From NCBI RefSeq assembly GCF_000003605.2, contig NW_003142304.1:674453-722498 (forward strand): a stretch of 48,046 nt of DNA, given 5' to 3'. The position numbers and the translations under genes were made by a program. Below the pieces are notes generated by a model. That model saw nothing but the letters and a program-made list of their open reading frames with translations, was not told the DNA's origin and searched no databases. Positions 18,016 to 32,070 of this stretch are shown in pieces (the stretch's first letter is position 1; each line of letters begins with the position of its first letter). This DNA comes from Saccoglossus kowalevskii. Its lineage: Eukaryota > Hemichordata > Enteropneusta > Harrimaniidae.

Positions 18016-21000
18016 CTGAAATAAAAAATATATATTAATAGTAAAATACCAAAAAACAATATAGTAATACTTCCTAAATTGAATGAATGAAAAATAAATA
18101 AACCATACAGGATTGTTTTTTCGTTCAAAGAATAACTCAAATGTTTTAAATGGAAGCTTGTGGTGTACACCAATCCTCTTTACCGCCCGAACTGACGTTT
18201 GTGCGAACAGATCCAGGTATCTAACTGTCAAATGTCTCGGTTGGCCCGCCCCCACGGAATATATGAGTAGTATCCGTGATTAGAAAAAGGTGTAGATTTA
18301 ATAGATTTATAAGATCCACTCGACAAAGGCTTTTATTCGAATCCGATTAACTTTAAACACAGGTGTGGAGAAACAAACTGAATTAAAAAAAATGCACTGA
18401 AAATTGTACTTTCACAAACCGGACTAAGATATCGTATTACACTAAAGACATTAGGGTAATTGCTGTTTTGGTGTGTCCATTTCACGTGAAACATACCTAA
18501 GAGGTAGAATGTGTATATGCTAAATTAATTTTATGTTAAAATCGTATTAAGCACGTTGTACTTCCCCCTTGAGAATTACTACGTTTAACCCGACATCAGC
18601 AGAGTGGTTGTTTATTAAATTGTCCGCATTATATGTGTGCTATCCGGGGACGTGCTAGATTAGCGTACTTGGTATGTTTGGAATCAATTTCCCATAGCGA
18701 GAAATCCCCTATATGGAAATAAACGAACTCAACTGTTTTAATGTGTTGTTCCTTTGTCCGAAATCTCACGAGTCGTAGATTCTGCTTCATCATTTGCCAT
18801 ACTAAATATGTTCCCGTTAACTTTTATCTTTTGGACTGTCTCCCGGACTGAAGGACTTCGATTAAATCGGTCCACATCAGACTAACATTGAATTATCTAC
18901 TTTATCGAGATCAACCCGTAACTGCATTGCATTTTTAACAAGAATTGAAACTTAAAACTGTTCATGTAACACTATTATTATAACGTTCCACCATATTTTA
19001 ACCTTCTTACCAGCGTTTATTTTTTCCTTTCTTAGGGGGGGGAGGGGGGTTCTAAGCTGTGATGTACAACATGAAACGTTTAGGATAGAGTCACCGAGTG
19101 AGAAAGTGCGAATAAAACACAGCATTTCCAACTTATACTCTGTCTAGTAACGTAGCTACTAGTGTACATGGCATGCTGCCCGATCTCCATCATCAATATG
19201 GACGTGGATACCTAACATTCAAGAATATCTTGGTACATTTTGTTTCAAAGTACAAATGTTTCATATTGTGAGCAATCAATCGTTCAATGCTAAGTTGAGC
19301 GATTCCATAATTTGTTGGGCTGGGAGATTGCTCGAGGACGACGAGCAAATCACATTTGCACAATGATTGTATACTAGTATGTACATTGCGTTATGTAATG
19401 TGAAAAACAAAATATTCACAAAACACGATTTTGTCTTTTCTTTGTCCATAGTTCCCTATAAGATTATGGCTGTGTCACGAGTGATTACATTAAGACTCGG
19501 TGACTGATAATTAGTTAGTGGATATGGGTGGTGTTTACGGTAAACAGGAAATAATAACGGTCTAATAAAAAAGAAACTTTACCGCCACATATCGCAAATA
19601 ACGTCATAGTTCAATGTCAGCACGGTTAAAACGATTACACGATGTATCGGTAAATCATTTTTTTTTTTATGAATTTGAAGAAAACGAAATCATCCGACGC
19701 TCAATACATGTGTGAAAACGATATAAATATGCGCCATACGTGTTGACATCTTTTTGACGCAAGTTTCTAAATTCTTTTAATTGTGAAACGGGGAGGGGGC
19801 CTCTTCAATCTGACACTCTATGTGTGAAAAAAGCTAACGATTTGCCTCATATTTGTTGACACTTATAGACGATTTATCTAAATCCATTTACGGAGCCGGG
19901 AAGGGTTCTTTTTTTCCATCTAGAAATATCGCTCAATACTCCGCATTACACTCGTCCGGTTGACTATTTGTTGATACAATGTTTACATTAGACACAACAG
20001 CGATCTTAATGTCTTTGAAAAAAATGCAATTAGACCATTCCCGCATTTTCCATCTAACTAACTAAAACAGCGTTCGATTGAAAGGAACAAAACATATTGA
20101 GCAGGTAGGCAGGTAAAAAAAAACAAAAACAAATATTGGCGCTGTTTTGGTCGATGCTAAGATGGTAGGGTGAATTAAAGCAAAGCCATTATAAATGCCC
20201 TTAATACAGATTTATATTTAATTTGGTCTCATATTGTTCCTTTACTATGCGTTCTCGGAGTTTTTCATATCCTCGGTGTCTGTTGATTCATTGTTAGCAA
20301 ACGGAAAGAAAACATACAAGCTTGTGTGAAACCCTCTCATGTGATCGATATAGCTTAATATAAAGTATACCTATCCATACTGCGCTGACACTGTAACAAT
20401 AACAAAATGACTACATCGATCTGCCGCCCGAGATGATGTTTGTTGTATAGTAGCAATTTGTTGCAATTAAGCTACCAGCGTCTATACGTATGCGAGGGTG
20501 ACGTCCAAGTTCAAATACTCACTGAAAGATAAACTATTATGACTTTGGGGTAATTGGTTGCTAATGGCATCGATGTCAGATATCAGATGAGGACTTAGCC
20601 ACTCGAATACACGTGTGATACTGCGGGAGCAACGGAGATAGTCGGGTTGGCAATTTCCAAACTCTATAGCATTTTAATAGTATGTATTTCAAATGTTCGG
20701 GAAAACGGTCCCATACCCGTCGGCCTCAAGTCCCTGCTTCTGTATGTTAAAGCAATGCCTAGAAGCTCATGTAGCTGGTTTCAATAAAGTTAGTATGCCC
20801 CCATTTCTCTTCTGATAACTGAGTGCAATTATGGTTTCAGAATGCCATCTAGGAACCTTCATACGACATTCAATCGACCCAAACATGGAGATATTGCTAC
20901 ACATTCCTTGGTCGAATCAATAATAGTTGTGAGTTATTTCAATTTTTAATCCAGGTTTTCACGAAAATCACGATTCTTGAGTTTTATTTACATGTGGACA

Positions 21001-22352
21001 ATTCCATAAAAAATTGATAATATTTCAAAAGCTTAAATTTTAGAAATTGTCTGTAAAAAGTTGATTTAAAATGTGCGGAAACCCAACATATCGGCATTTT
21101 AACGGGAATGTTTTGTTACAAGTTATCACGAAATATATGTGTTCAAAGCGCGACCATAAATATTAGATTTTTAAGTCTCAAATTTAGCGAATTTCAGAAA
21201 TTTCGGAAAAAGTACCTAGAATAGTCTCGTGTAGTTGATGCGTTGGGTCGACAGCCATATTACGATGGTGGTTGCTTTCGTCGCATATTCCTTAGAGAAA
21301 GATGGACTTTGAATTACAGTGTGACATATTACTAGTACTCGTATATTTTTTTCCAAATTTTTGCAAATTAGTGAATTAGAAACATTTCTGTTTTTTTCCC
21401 CACATATTCTAAAACTAAACGCTTGTATTTTACGATGTGGGTAGTGCGGTGAATGGCGTTACACATTGTTCCACCACAAAATATCTTTTAAAACAGAATA
21501 AAAGAACGGCGTACTAGTATTAAACAGCAGTGAGGCAAGACAGTGCCAGTAGGAGCTATGAATTGTATGTTTTTCAGGCACTCTGGTATCTAACGTAAAA
21601 AAAATGGTCTATCAGTTCCAGAATATATGCTGCATGTTTGGTACGTTCATGGAGTTAACTTGAAGTACGCAATGAGACTCTCGATTAACTCCACCACTAG
21701 GCGCAGTAACGAAGATACAAAAGGAGAATTTTGCAATTTGTAAGTGAAGGAGACGATTTTTGGGATGGTAGATTTTTCTGTGAAAGCTAGTTCGAAATTG
21801 CCGAGAGCAGGTGTTATATTTTCAATTCATATAAATACGGACTAGGTATGCAACTAAAACAAGTTTTTCAGCGCTATGTTATTCCGAGGAAAATTTAACA
21901 GAGAAAGACACAGAGGTACAACGTCTATATCAGGAGATATACGGAGAGACTGTTCAGGGAAAAAATACTCTTAATATTTTTAGTCAATTCATGCACAATT
22001 CAACGAGAAAATCAGGCGGGCCTTTAAAAAAAAACAAGAACTTACAAGTGGCCCGTGTATGTCAATGGCTTAAACGATTTGTTTCGAAAAAAACTACTAC
22101 ATGTAGTACACATGTAGTATCATACACGCCACACAGTTTTTAAGTAATGTTGCCGAAACCAGAACGGAGGTTACCAAGTTCCCTGTAATCACAAGATTTT
22201 AGCGCAGGCCGATCTAATACGAGGAGCTCTGTACATGGCCGAACTAAATCTACAGTCAATCGTGTGTTACTTTCCCCTTTACATAATACAGATCTATCCT
22301 TATTGTTGCCAAAACAACGTTTGCCTTCTTCAAACCCGGGCGTCGATTTGAA
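18016..22352. other. dmbx upstream region; 5' exon and promoter not located
   Basis: This must hold or precede the dmbx non-coding first exon, but no convincing donor or core promoter can be assigned. No supported ORF exceeds 60 codons in 18256-22139. TACTAGTA occurs at 19372, 21330 and 21512. Confidence 0.4.
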
Positions 22353-22387
22353 CAAAGACACTAGAAAATACATTTCTAGTGTCTTTG
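22353..22387. repeat. Perfect hairpin with 14-15-bp arms
   Basis: CAAAGACACTAGAA and its reverse complement flank a short loop. A weaker relative (CAAAGAC...GTCTTTG) lies at about 47513-47535. Confidence 0.85.
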
Positions 22388-25300
22388 ATTTGAAGCGAGT
22401 TTAAATATATCCAGGTGTGTATTTTTTTCTGTATATAACTTAATGCAGATTAAAAGTACTTACGGGATTGAACTTCAATTTATTTATTTCAATTAATAAC
22501 TAATCTTACTTGAAACGTGTTAATCCGTACGATTATAACTAACCTTGTTCATTATCCGACAAGATAGCGGAAGCACATTGTCTGTTGTTGTTGATGTGTG
22601 TTAGTGTTTGGGTATAATCCTACTCCACAGCTGATGCGAGTTATACTTATAAATCTACATGTATACAGCCCTCACGTACATCATTTTTTTATTGCGGAGT
22701 TTGGATTGTTCTGTTCAACTAAGTTCAAAAACAGTTGAATATCTTCTTATTGTGTCAGAAAATAATACATTTGAATTGTCATAGATACTAAGGAGTGAAA
22801 TATAGGAATAGAACATATTGTCCAAATAATATTACCCCTATAAAGTACTATAGTTCTTGGCGGTCGTTGTGCGCATATGAAGGCAGTCCCCACCCCCGCG
22901 CCACCTTAATATAGCACACCTCCACACTCACTCATTGTATATAAAGCTACATTGTCATGTGTTTCTCTTTTCTTTTAGTTTTACCACGGTTACTAAAAAC
23001 TAGTAACCGTGGTTTTACCCCGTGGTTCATTGCAATGCGCGTTCATTGCTGATGTCGACGCACCACCTGTGTTGGCAATAAATATTAACACACCGTAAAA
23101 GATTAATTCAAGAGGATGGTGACGTAATAAACACAATAATTTCCACACCTTGGTACAAGCTGATCGCGTGTTGTGTAAACTCGATGATTTGACAAACACC
23201 GTCATCTCAAATAAACTAATGTTTATACACGACTTCGTACAAAGTAATAATTTGATCTCAAAATATGTACTTTAGTGATTGGATCCGATTAGATTTAAGA
23301 GAATTTTAAATTTAAAAAGTCTGATACCGATGTATATATTATTTACATGTTTGATATACCCTGAACCCTGTATGGAAAAATTGCTTCCGTGACCCGACGG
23401 CCATCTTGATTACGCTCAACGATTCTCGACTGATGTGTTAGGTCACCCACTTTATTCGACGAAATTGCTTTACCATGCGTTTATATATCATGATTAAAAC
23501 ATATATTCGACTGTAACGCTTTTATCCTTGGTCAAAGTGTTGAGGAAACTTCAAAACACATGATCATATTGACACGGCGGAATTTCGCGAGGTCGACGAA
23601 TATTCGGTTCACCTCACGTGTGGTAGTTAGTGTACAGTCGTTGCAGGGGAAAAAGTCACTGGACATGTAGTTAAAAATTATATGTTTTGGTACATCCTGA
23701 TATAGCACTGAACACAGTAATTAAGTAATTGGAAGTAATTAATACAACAATGAAATGTTGAAAACAATACAGACGAAATTGTCATTTATACACTCCGAAT
23801 ACTGTTTTATGTTATTTACTGTTGGTGTAGAGATATAAGGCAAAGTGTTCAGACCTGCAAGTCTCGAGGTTACAACTTTCATTTTGCCGGCAAACTGCTC
23901 TGAAAACAAACAATTTTCGGCAGTGACTTTAAAATCCGAAAATCACACCTACGATAAAAATAAATACATGTGCATTTGAAACTTTTTCCTCTGAGAATTG
24001 TTCCTATATTCGTGTTAATTGCTCAGCGTGTCGTGTCTGTCCAGTGCTGACTTCGATGACTCAAAATAACGCTGCGGTAGCTATACGAATGCCCAAATGT
24101 TATACAGATATACTAGTATACGTTGTTGGTATTGTTGGTTTTCTATCTTCACCCCCTTTAAATCCAAACATGCAAATGCACGTTCCATGTAAGAACATAT
24201 TAGTTCATTATAACCGGTGTAATTTCAAAGATTATTCTTCAAAATATCGATGACAACAACTTAGGAAAATCGTGGACCTGTTAAAGCTACATAGTCAAAT
24301 CGAATGTCCAAAATTAAAACTTATTTCGTAAAATACATCTAATTGGATTACACACTCTTTTTGAAGAAAGAATATAAATATTGCTGTTATATGGTCTCTC
24401 GATTGTGTTAAAGTCGAACAGTTAACGTGCTAGAAAGTATCACGGGGCAAAATCAACAACACCCGTCCATCAATTGTATTCATATTTGAAATCTTCACAA
24501 TATACGCTAGAAGCGACAGTGGGTCCTCCAGACATTTTTTTTTTCTCCGTCACGGAATCAAATAATATGAGAAATATTGAACATCAATGCAACACGATAT
24601 TGAACACATCCGCATGGTCACTTTTGTCTGTTTCAGTTGTTATAAAAGTTAACCGGGCTCACTTGTGCCATATCTAAAGAATGGCTACGAGCATCCTACC
24701 TGTGCACACCGTTGGACGTCGCCAGTCACCAAATATGAACACGTAGATGTCTAAATCCAGTAACAGTTAGGTATGATCCCGATGCTTGTACTGAGGCGCC
24801 ACTGCTTTGCAAAGTTTACTAATAGGCTGATAGTGAAAAACGGTCAAAAAATTAGACCCCCTAACTCGACGTAAAAGTGCAAAACAGTCAACTTGTATGC
24901 TTCCGAAAAGACATCGATTTTTTTTTCATCCATTCACTAAATATTCTGTTTTGAATAATTTGATATTTTAAAGACAGATTTCCGTTAGCATGATATGATA
25001 TGTATATGCCTTCATCGAGAAAGTGTTCCAACCCAAAGATGTGCGAGCTTCATAATCGAAAGTGCACGTACAAGTTGTCGGCCATTGTGAACGTTAATTA
25101 CTTGGGTGTAAAGGAGGCGAGACATGACAACAATAATTTGTCCTTGTCAGGGAGAGATGTGACAGTTGGTGAAGGAGGGGGTTGGACAGGGAGGTGATAT
25201 CTTTCATGAAAACATTGTTCCTGTTTATTCCAATATATTATTTCTATCATCTACTAGTCGCTTTCAACAACAATTTTCTTTTTTGTATGTACATGTATTT

Positions 25301-28300
25301 GTGAATTGGAAATACTTTGCGTCAGTTCTATACAATTTCACGGGGATTGCGCAGAAATACGACTATTGTAATATGCAGATACTGCTAAATTTTTGAAATA
25401 ATAATTCAACGACTTAGAATTTACCGTGACTACATAAAAAAAAAACACTGCTCTGATTGCATGCTGTACAACCAACGACAGGGCAAGTCACCGTCTGAAA
25501 AATCAACTCGTATACTTGAAATTGAAACAAAACCAATATAATGATTCCATCAGACACTTTGGGCCTTGTTATTCCTTCAAAGCTATGTTTGTTAAATATC
25601 GCCCTCCCGTCAATCACTCTGCCTGCAAACACGGAGATTGCCGAGGTGTGGAATAAAAAAAGAGCACTGACTGTAACACCACACTAAACAAAGTGATTAC
25701 CCACCTTCCTAGTGATTGGATTTCAGGCCTAGAAATGGATTTTCTATATGTACCTTAGAATACGATATGTCATGTAAATTCGTTAAAACCAGGCTTAGCT
25801 TACATAGCTCATAACACCGCCATTAAATATACCCTTCCCAAGGAATGCCTGCAAACAAACCAACGTTTGTGCGTCCTTGGTTTGAACACGTGGAGAATGC
25901 CAGTTATACCACTAATGTACAAAAAATACACCTTATTTGCTGTAATTAAGTAAAAATGCACACAATCTATTGAAAATGAGTAAAACTTGGGTTGTTTGTG
26001 TAAAACTTGGAGGATATTGAAAGCATTTGGACTCGTTTTAATGGGTGTTGTTCTATACAAGGAAGCTAGTCTGTTTTCATGAGTAAACTGCCTCAAGCCA
26101 CGATGTATTTTACTTGGAATTCAAACTTTTGTGTATAATATCGTTTATGGAGGTGATTAAGTGAGTGCCATGTTATCTTAATTCGTGGCTATTATTGACG
26201 TCTTTATAAAGCTGAAATCTCGGAGATTAGTCCTCTTTTCAATACTTCTTTTTACATTGTACATTTCGTATCGATGAGTCGTGAAATCAACAATGGAATA
26301 GGTAATTATATCACAACAACCACCACACAACGTGTTCCTTTCTCCGTGAAATCGGGCACACTGAGGCGCACAATGCCCGCGCCGAGTGGCAATGGAGTGC
26401 AGTGGGCTTGTTATACGACTCTATTCAAAGCCGTTAGTACCCATATACGTCAATGAGGACCCGAACACGCGTAAGTATACAACGATCGTCAACAGTGTTG
26501 ACAGGTGGTAGGAGAAAAAACAAATTATATTATTCGGCGGAAATGAAATGAAGAAGCAGGATTTCGAACAAGACACATTTTTAGGTTTTGTAAATATTGT
26601 CTTTAGAGTGGAATTTTTCACGTTTTATCTAGCGCATGTAGTTATAAATAAATGATCAAGTCATGGCAGGATAAAAACATTCTGGCCATGAACTGAAAAT
26701 AATTGTGCTATGCACAATGGATCCACTCAGGCCCATCTTGAGGCGTCCTTCTGAAAATTACATTTTAATTTCACATTTTAATTTATTGTATACTATAGTG
26801 AGGAAAGTTTTCAATATTGGATTTTTATGTCAAAATATAAGTGCTGTACATCTTATTCATATATTTATTGAAAAAACAGATTTTCATATACCAAGGATGT
26901 GTCGTAGTATTATTTTAATATTTGCACGATGTCAAATGGCGTACTAGTCATTGATATTTTTAAAAGGGTAGTTAATTTAGCTTTTATTTAAAATATAACT
27001 GTGTTTGAATGGAAACAAAATATGGCAATATTGTCCAATTTGCCATTTTACTTTTACTGAATATTGTTTCTTTAAAAAATGGCTTTACTGTCACAAAAAA
27101 ACGTCGGCTGCCGAGATATGTTATTGTAGACAGATTTGTGGAAATGAAATAACGCATAACTTATTATGGGTCATATACACGTGGCTACTCTGTAACGCCA
27201 AGTAACACCGTGAGCTAGAATGTGTATAAGACGGTACAAACACTCAAATTATATCCGAAAACATTTGACAAAGTAAAATTATCAATATTTTATATTGAAA
27301 AAAAAGCGACACATATAGCGTTATCTGAATTCATCGCAGTATAAAAGTTCTTATTAATCGAAAACGGAAAACAAATGTTGCCGTTTATCTCATTTTTATT
27401 CAGAGATAACAGTTATATATTATACGTGGGATATGTCATATATTTACTGCGTCCATCTAGTTTACTAGCGACGGTAATATGTGTCAGAAAATCGAGATTA
27501 TGTTACTTTTCTCAAATAGTAATGAGAATGAAACAGTTGTGCTGGAATACACAGGACGCGGTGACGTTTTTACGTTTTTTTTTTTATCAACATGTACAAA
27601 ATACCCGATGTAATTAAGATGCCACGATGCACGTCCGCTGAGTAAAGATCTCGAGTGATAGAACTTCTAGTTCTACAGTACGAAAACAGTGTAAAGTCTA
27701 TACTGCCATTGAATGGTCGCAGTCATGCGTATACGAATTGACAGCCAAATCCCCCAAACAACGCTAAGATGAACGTGTTCGTTTACCTGTCTACCAAAAC
27801 CCAGACATCGGGGGAACTGCAATACTAATTATGATCGTTCCGAATCCGTATAGTTTACACTTAAATATACCTAAGGTCTCTAATATATATTTTAAAGTCG
27901 GGTTTCAAAGTAATTTTGCTGTCTTAAATGCACTCTCAAAGTGGAGGTTTAAATAGCTGACTAATACTAGCATCCTGCCCCAACAATAATCTCATTTAGA
28001 GAAGTGTCTCTCCGGGGCTTGGCGAAAGTAAATGGGTGGGCTTTTACAAGGTAAACAAATTATAACGTGTATGGTGTTGGTTTAATCCCTTTACGCTATC
28101 TCATGACCTTCGTTGGGCATTAAGGACGCATTATTTTTCGAATATCTACCATTTTTGGTCTAAGCCAAATACGGAAACTCCAATCAATACTGCTTTGTGG
28201 TCAATGAATGACACGTTGAGATGGTGTAATTTCAGACGAGTTTCCAAGCTGCCCTTTCGTGACTTATCGTTTCTTTTCTCGAATGATCAGAACACCAGGG

Positions 28301-28320
28301 AAGAGTAGAAGAATTTTAGG
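22388..28320. other. Gene-poor intergenic stretch
   Basis: Contains the hairpin at 22983-23013 and TACTAGTA at 24111-24118. Open frames of 60-95 codons (for example 25809-26096 minus and 27375-27617 plus) show no domain, splice context or biased composition that would support a gene. Confidence 0.35.
22983..23013. repeat. Perfect hairpin, 12-bp arms, 7-base loop
   Basis: ACCACGGTTACT ... AGTAACCGTGGT. No poly-U tail or gene context suggests a function. Confidence 0.85.
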
Positions 28321-28572
28321 TTACCGCTGATTAAATAGTTCCCCCACTTTAGGATGATTTCGGTCATGTGATCTGATAAAGTGTTGCTGATGTTTATTCC
28401 ACGGAGGTGAGTGGTTTATAACTTCTAGTGATACAGACATACTTGGTCCGTGTTTACTTACATTCATTGTACCTTTCACTATTCCGCCCACTATCAGGTG
28501 AGATTGAGACGGTCTACGAAATTCGCACCTGCAATCTTTCTGCAATCTGTCCTGCCATGTCCGCTGTGTGTA
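28321..28572 (-). CDS. Candidate last exon with a netrin-like (NTR) pattern
   Basis: A possible acceptor (GACAGATTGCAG) opens in phase 0 into a frame beginning KDCRCEFRRP, with SHLIVGGIVKG, a SVSLEVI strand, PPW and a basic tail to a stop at 28321. Known: NTR/C345C modules of netrins, complement C3-C5 and SFRPs carry a CxC, then basic residues, a hydrophobic L(I/L)(M/L/V)G strand and a conserved Trp before a basic C-terminus. Inferred: the end of a secreted NTR protein. The acceptor's pyrimidine tract is poor, no other exons were found, and a donor-like AAT|GTAAGT lies inside the frame, so it may instead be a shorter exon or chance. Confidence 0.27.
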   Translation of the reverse strand, partial: YTQRTWQDRLQKDCRCEFRRPSQSHLIVGGIVKGTMNVSKHGPSMSVSLEVINHSPPWNKHQQHFIRSHDRNHPKVGELFNQR

Positions 28573-28602
28573 CGTATCTTTTTTTTTACTTTGATAGTAC
28601 AT

Positions 28603-29813
28603 AATCTGATAACAGTTGTAATCTGTTCAATATAATCCTAATTAATAATAAACATACTAATGTAATGGTGCTATGATGTTTCATTTCACAATATAGCTTG
28701 AACACAAAAAATACAGTTGAAGTGACCGATTAAACATTCAATTAACAGAGCAAATTCAGGCCATGTCCAGTTAATAATGTAGCAGTCATGGCTGGTCTGA
28801 GCCCTTGTGATATATTGTAATATATCCTCTAAAATCCATGAAAAGTGCTTTATTAGTACGCCCAAAAGCAGCCAAAATTTGATGTAATTGTTGTCTGGTT
28901 CGCAATTTCTCGGAATCGATCACGACTACAGTGCATTATTGGTAACCCCCCCCCCCCACGACGTCTCTGATATGCTCATGGTATGTTGAAAGCCAATCAC
29001 AGAGAACTAACGCATTGACGCGCAATCACAATTGTTTGGGTTTGTGGTATCGTAATGACTCCAAAGTTGCTCAATTTCAGAAATTCAATATCCGTTTTGA
29101 TGACGTGCCTGATTCCTGCCCAATTTCACCCTTCATTGAAATGAAAATATCTTCTTCACTGATCCGAAGATTTTTAAAACAACTTGCAACCAATCGGATG
29201 TGGTATTTTGAATCCATGTTTTGCGGCTTTTCGGGAAAATTGCACGATTGGGTGTATAAGTCACGGTAGTACAAGCTAATTAGCGGATATTGGGTACGTG
29301 CGCCAATGAAGACATCTTGGTGATGGCGATTCATTTTAACAGGCGGCGCGCAACCGATATTCGCCTAGTTTCGTAGAACTGTAAAATGTAGAGAAAGAGT
29401 GACGTCACCGTATTATGTAGTCAATCCACTACTTCTCGAGTACTTTGAAGTGTTTCCGTTCAAAATGATCACATTTTTTTGTCGTTCGTATAAAGGAAAT
29501 TTGACCAATCTTAAAGTTTAAAATTATTTTGGAAATGTTCTTGTTGCTATGACACGCAATGATGCACCCTAAAATGACAAAATTCCACCAAAATAGCGAT
29601 ATATTTATAAAAAAAAAAAAACACTGTCAAACTGAGAATCATTTTAACATCTTGTTACGAGTATATTCAATACAAACCAAGTCACTCTATAAACTTATTC
29701 TATCCTTGTTAAAATATTAACAATTTTTCATAATAATCAAACAAAGTTTGTTGATATACGATTCACCGGAAGAATACTATATAGTGACACAGGCTTGACG
29801 AAATACACTAAGT
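28603..29813. other. Spacer
   Basis: Poly-C run at about 28948-28957 and TGACGTCA at 29400-29407. Overlapping open frames on both strands at 29015-29334 cannot be separated from chance. Confidence 0.35.
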
Positions 29814-29946
29814 TTAAAGCGCGGTGGTCGTCGCGCAGCGCGTGTTCGAATTTCATGTAAATAAACAATGTATTTTACACGCGTTGTATACGTGGTTATG
29901 AGTCCCATATCGAACAGAACGCGGCGTGACGACTGCCTTTAGTTAA
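29814..29946. mobile_element. TTAA-flanked MITE, family M2
   Basis: TTAA then AGCGCGGTGGTCGTCG at the left, and GACGACTGCCTTTAG then TTAA at the right. The terminal inverted repeats are about 18-20 bp with a non-coding interior (GTGTTCGAATTTCATGTAAA core). TTAA target sites are characteristic of piggyBac-type insertion. Sibling copies lie at 8727-8832 (reverse) and 36773-36892. Confidence 0.75.
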
Positions 29947-31674
29947 TGCCTTTATAAAATGCAATTAATATACCAGAAGTGACAGACTATACTACGCGAT
30001 TTGTTACATTTATATCACCACTCACTTTACATGGCAATCTAAATATACTAGTATTTGAAATATTCAACATGGATGATGTTGTGGAAAGTGAAGATCCCAG
30101 TGCGCCTAGCCTCGGGTAGGCGAGATTACCAAACATTTGCTCTGCTGCGATTATCATGTTCTAAAACATACTAAAGACGATTAGTGGCACTACTTAGTCG
30201 GGACACTGAATTTTCTTTGCAAACATGGGACATCAAATAAATGCAATGATATATAGATTGCGTTGGTGTGTTTTTTAGACTGTGGTGTTTGGATATCAGA
30301 AGCCCCTGGGGTGAGAACTATTTGTCATTGTGATGAGGTGTTATTCTTATGCGATGAATTCACTAAAGGCTGTGAAGACCAATGTTTTGTTAATTTGGGT
30401 TGGGGCAGAATGGGTGACAACCTTTGTAAAGCGGCGGGCATTTCAGCTGGAAGGACTCGTTAAGTGTGTATTCATACCAAAACAGTACTGACGAGTACCA
30501 ATTGATGTGTACAGTCAATTACGTACTTGGGGCTGTGTTCCACTTCAGACAACATATCAACACGCATGCGTTATGAGATTATTATAAAGTTGTATTGGGA
30601 CGATTATGTGAAATATTTCATAGTCTGCATTTGCGCAAATTGCGTGAACTATGTACTAAACGTTAATTTCCAGTGCGTCCAAATGTTGACGCTCGATAGT
30701 TTCGATTTCCCATTTTATTGGGTTCTTTGATTTGCTAACGCCTTTCAGTAGTATTTCGATGTATCTCCGTGCCGAAGTAAATCACAAAGAAAACTTATCG
30801 CGATTCGCGCAGACTCAGATCATGAATATCTCAATGCCCAAATAAGGTATGGATGATCTGAGAGTGAATGTGTCTCTGATCATGGAACTATGGGTTTATA
30901 GTTCCATGCTCTGATGAAATGAGCCATTTAAAATGAACACACATTCCTACGGTTTGAGGGAAGAAAGTCCATCATAAAGGGACTTTTTTTCACACAACAC
31001 GGCTCTCGTATTTTCTGTGAACCGCAGAGCCACGAAATTAGTAGGTTCACGCCGGGTCAGTTCATGTGGAGTTTAATAATAACACATTATATTGCTAGAA
31101 AATTGTAAATATATTGTTTGAGTACGATGGTGCTATGTTTCCCAGTAAAACGATGAGTACAACAAACAAACACACAGATGGGATTTAAGCGGTTCGGTTT
31201 TGGCTTTCACATTGAAAAAAACGCACAGCAAGCTATAAAACAATTACGCTGTAACTGAACCTAGCAGTAAAATATGGCATATAACGGTGTTAGCGCATGT
31301 GTTTGTAAGTAGACCCATGTGATATATCATTCAGCGTTTGTCCCGTGTTTCTCACGGAAATATAACAATGACATTAACCAAACCTTTACTACTACCCACT
31401 CACCCACCCCCACCCGTGATGCTTTTAGTATATTGTGCAATATATTAAAACACTCAGTACAGCATCGTGGCCACTTTGCTACAATGTCACAATGGTTGCA
31501 ATTGTTGCAATGGGCCGTTGTTTTCTGGAATCCAACCAGACGGCACTACTAAAGGGGCATATGAAACGGCGGGTTTTTACACAAGTACAATTCATCCAAT
31601 TAAAATTAGTGAAATAAAAATCATTCAAATTGTGTTATTCGGCTCTTATACATGTAACACAACTGCTAGGCAAA
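29947..31674. other. Intergenic stretch with weak coding hints
   Basis: A short frame with good start context at 30070 (MDDVVESEDPSAPSLG, ending beside a GTAGGC donor-like site) and a Cys-rich frame after TTTTTTAG at about 30278-30463 do not join in phase. TACTAGTA lies at 30046 and a hairpin at 30881-30908. Confidence 0.3.
30881..30908. repeat. CATGGA...TCCATG hairpin, 11-bp arms
   Basis: CATGGAACTAT, 6-base loop, ATAGTTCCATG, flanked by TCTGAT and CTCTGATG. Confidence 0.85.
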
Positions 31675-32070
31675 TAATTGAGCTGCCTTTTCCAATAAAT
31701 TGCTTTAATTTTGTCGATTTAAGCCCCCATAAGCTGGTATTGAGTGAATAGGCGTTTTCAATTATTTTTATTTCAATTGACAAGCCTGTACAGAAATCAG
31801 CTGTGTTAATCCTTTGTCTAGTAACTATTGGATTAAGGAGTCAGGCTTGGAGGATTCAGCACTGTTCTTTTTGTTGAACTTTCCGTCATTTCGATTGGAG
31901 GATAGAGAATTTTCTTTTCTCCTCACAGACGCCATTTTGTAGTGTTTTTTTTCACTCAACGACGTGTTTGCTCACAATGCAGCTATTAATACCACATCTT
32001 TGTATTTTACCCCATGTACTTCTGTTATAATACCATCCATGCACCCATCCCCCCTTGGGACACGCTCTTA
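31675..32070 (-). repeat. Dispersed repeat R1, copy B, with the 36-codon ORF
   Basis: Reverse-oriented relative of 2627-3010. The ORF (31935-31825, minus) has the same length and stop as in copy A, with only a few amino-acid changes (for example KENS for KENP, KNSAE for KNRTE). Because the stop is shared, it was probably already present in the source element. Confidence 0.75.

Noticed and set aside
22140-22373. Minus-strand 77-codon ORF
   Set aside because: Its start lies inside the perfect hairpin at 22353-22387, and nothing supports it as an exon.
30070-30463. Two-exon plus-strand gene (MDDVVESED... plus a Cys-rich frame after TTTTTTAG)
   Set aside because: The donor phase (2) and the frame needed after the acceptor (phase 1) do not match, and the Cys-rich part fits no family I can name.
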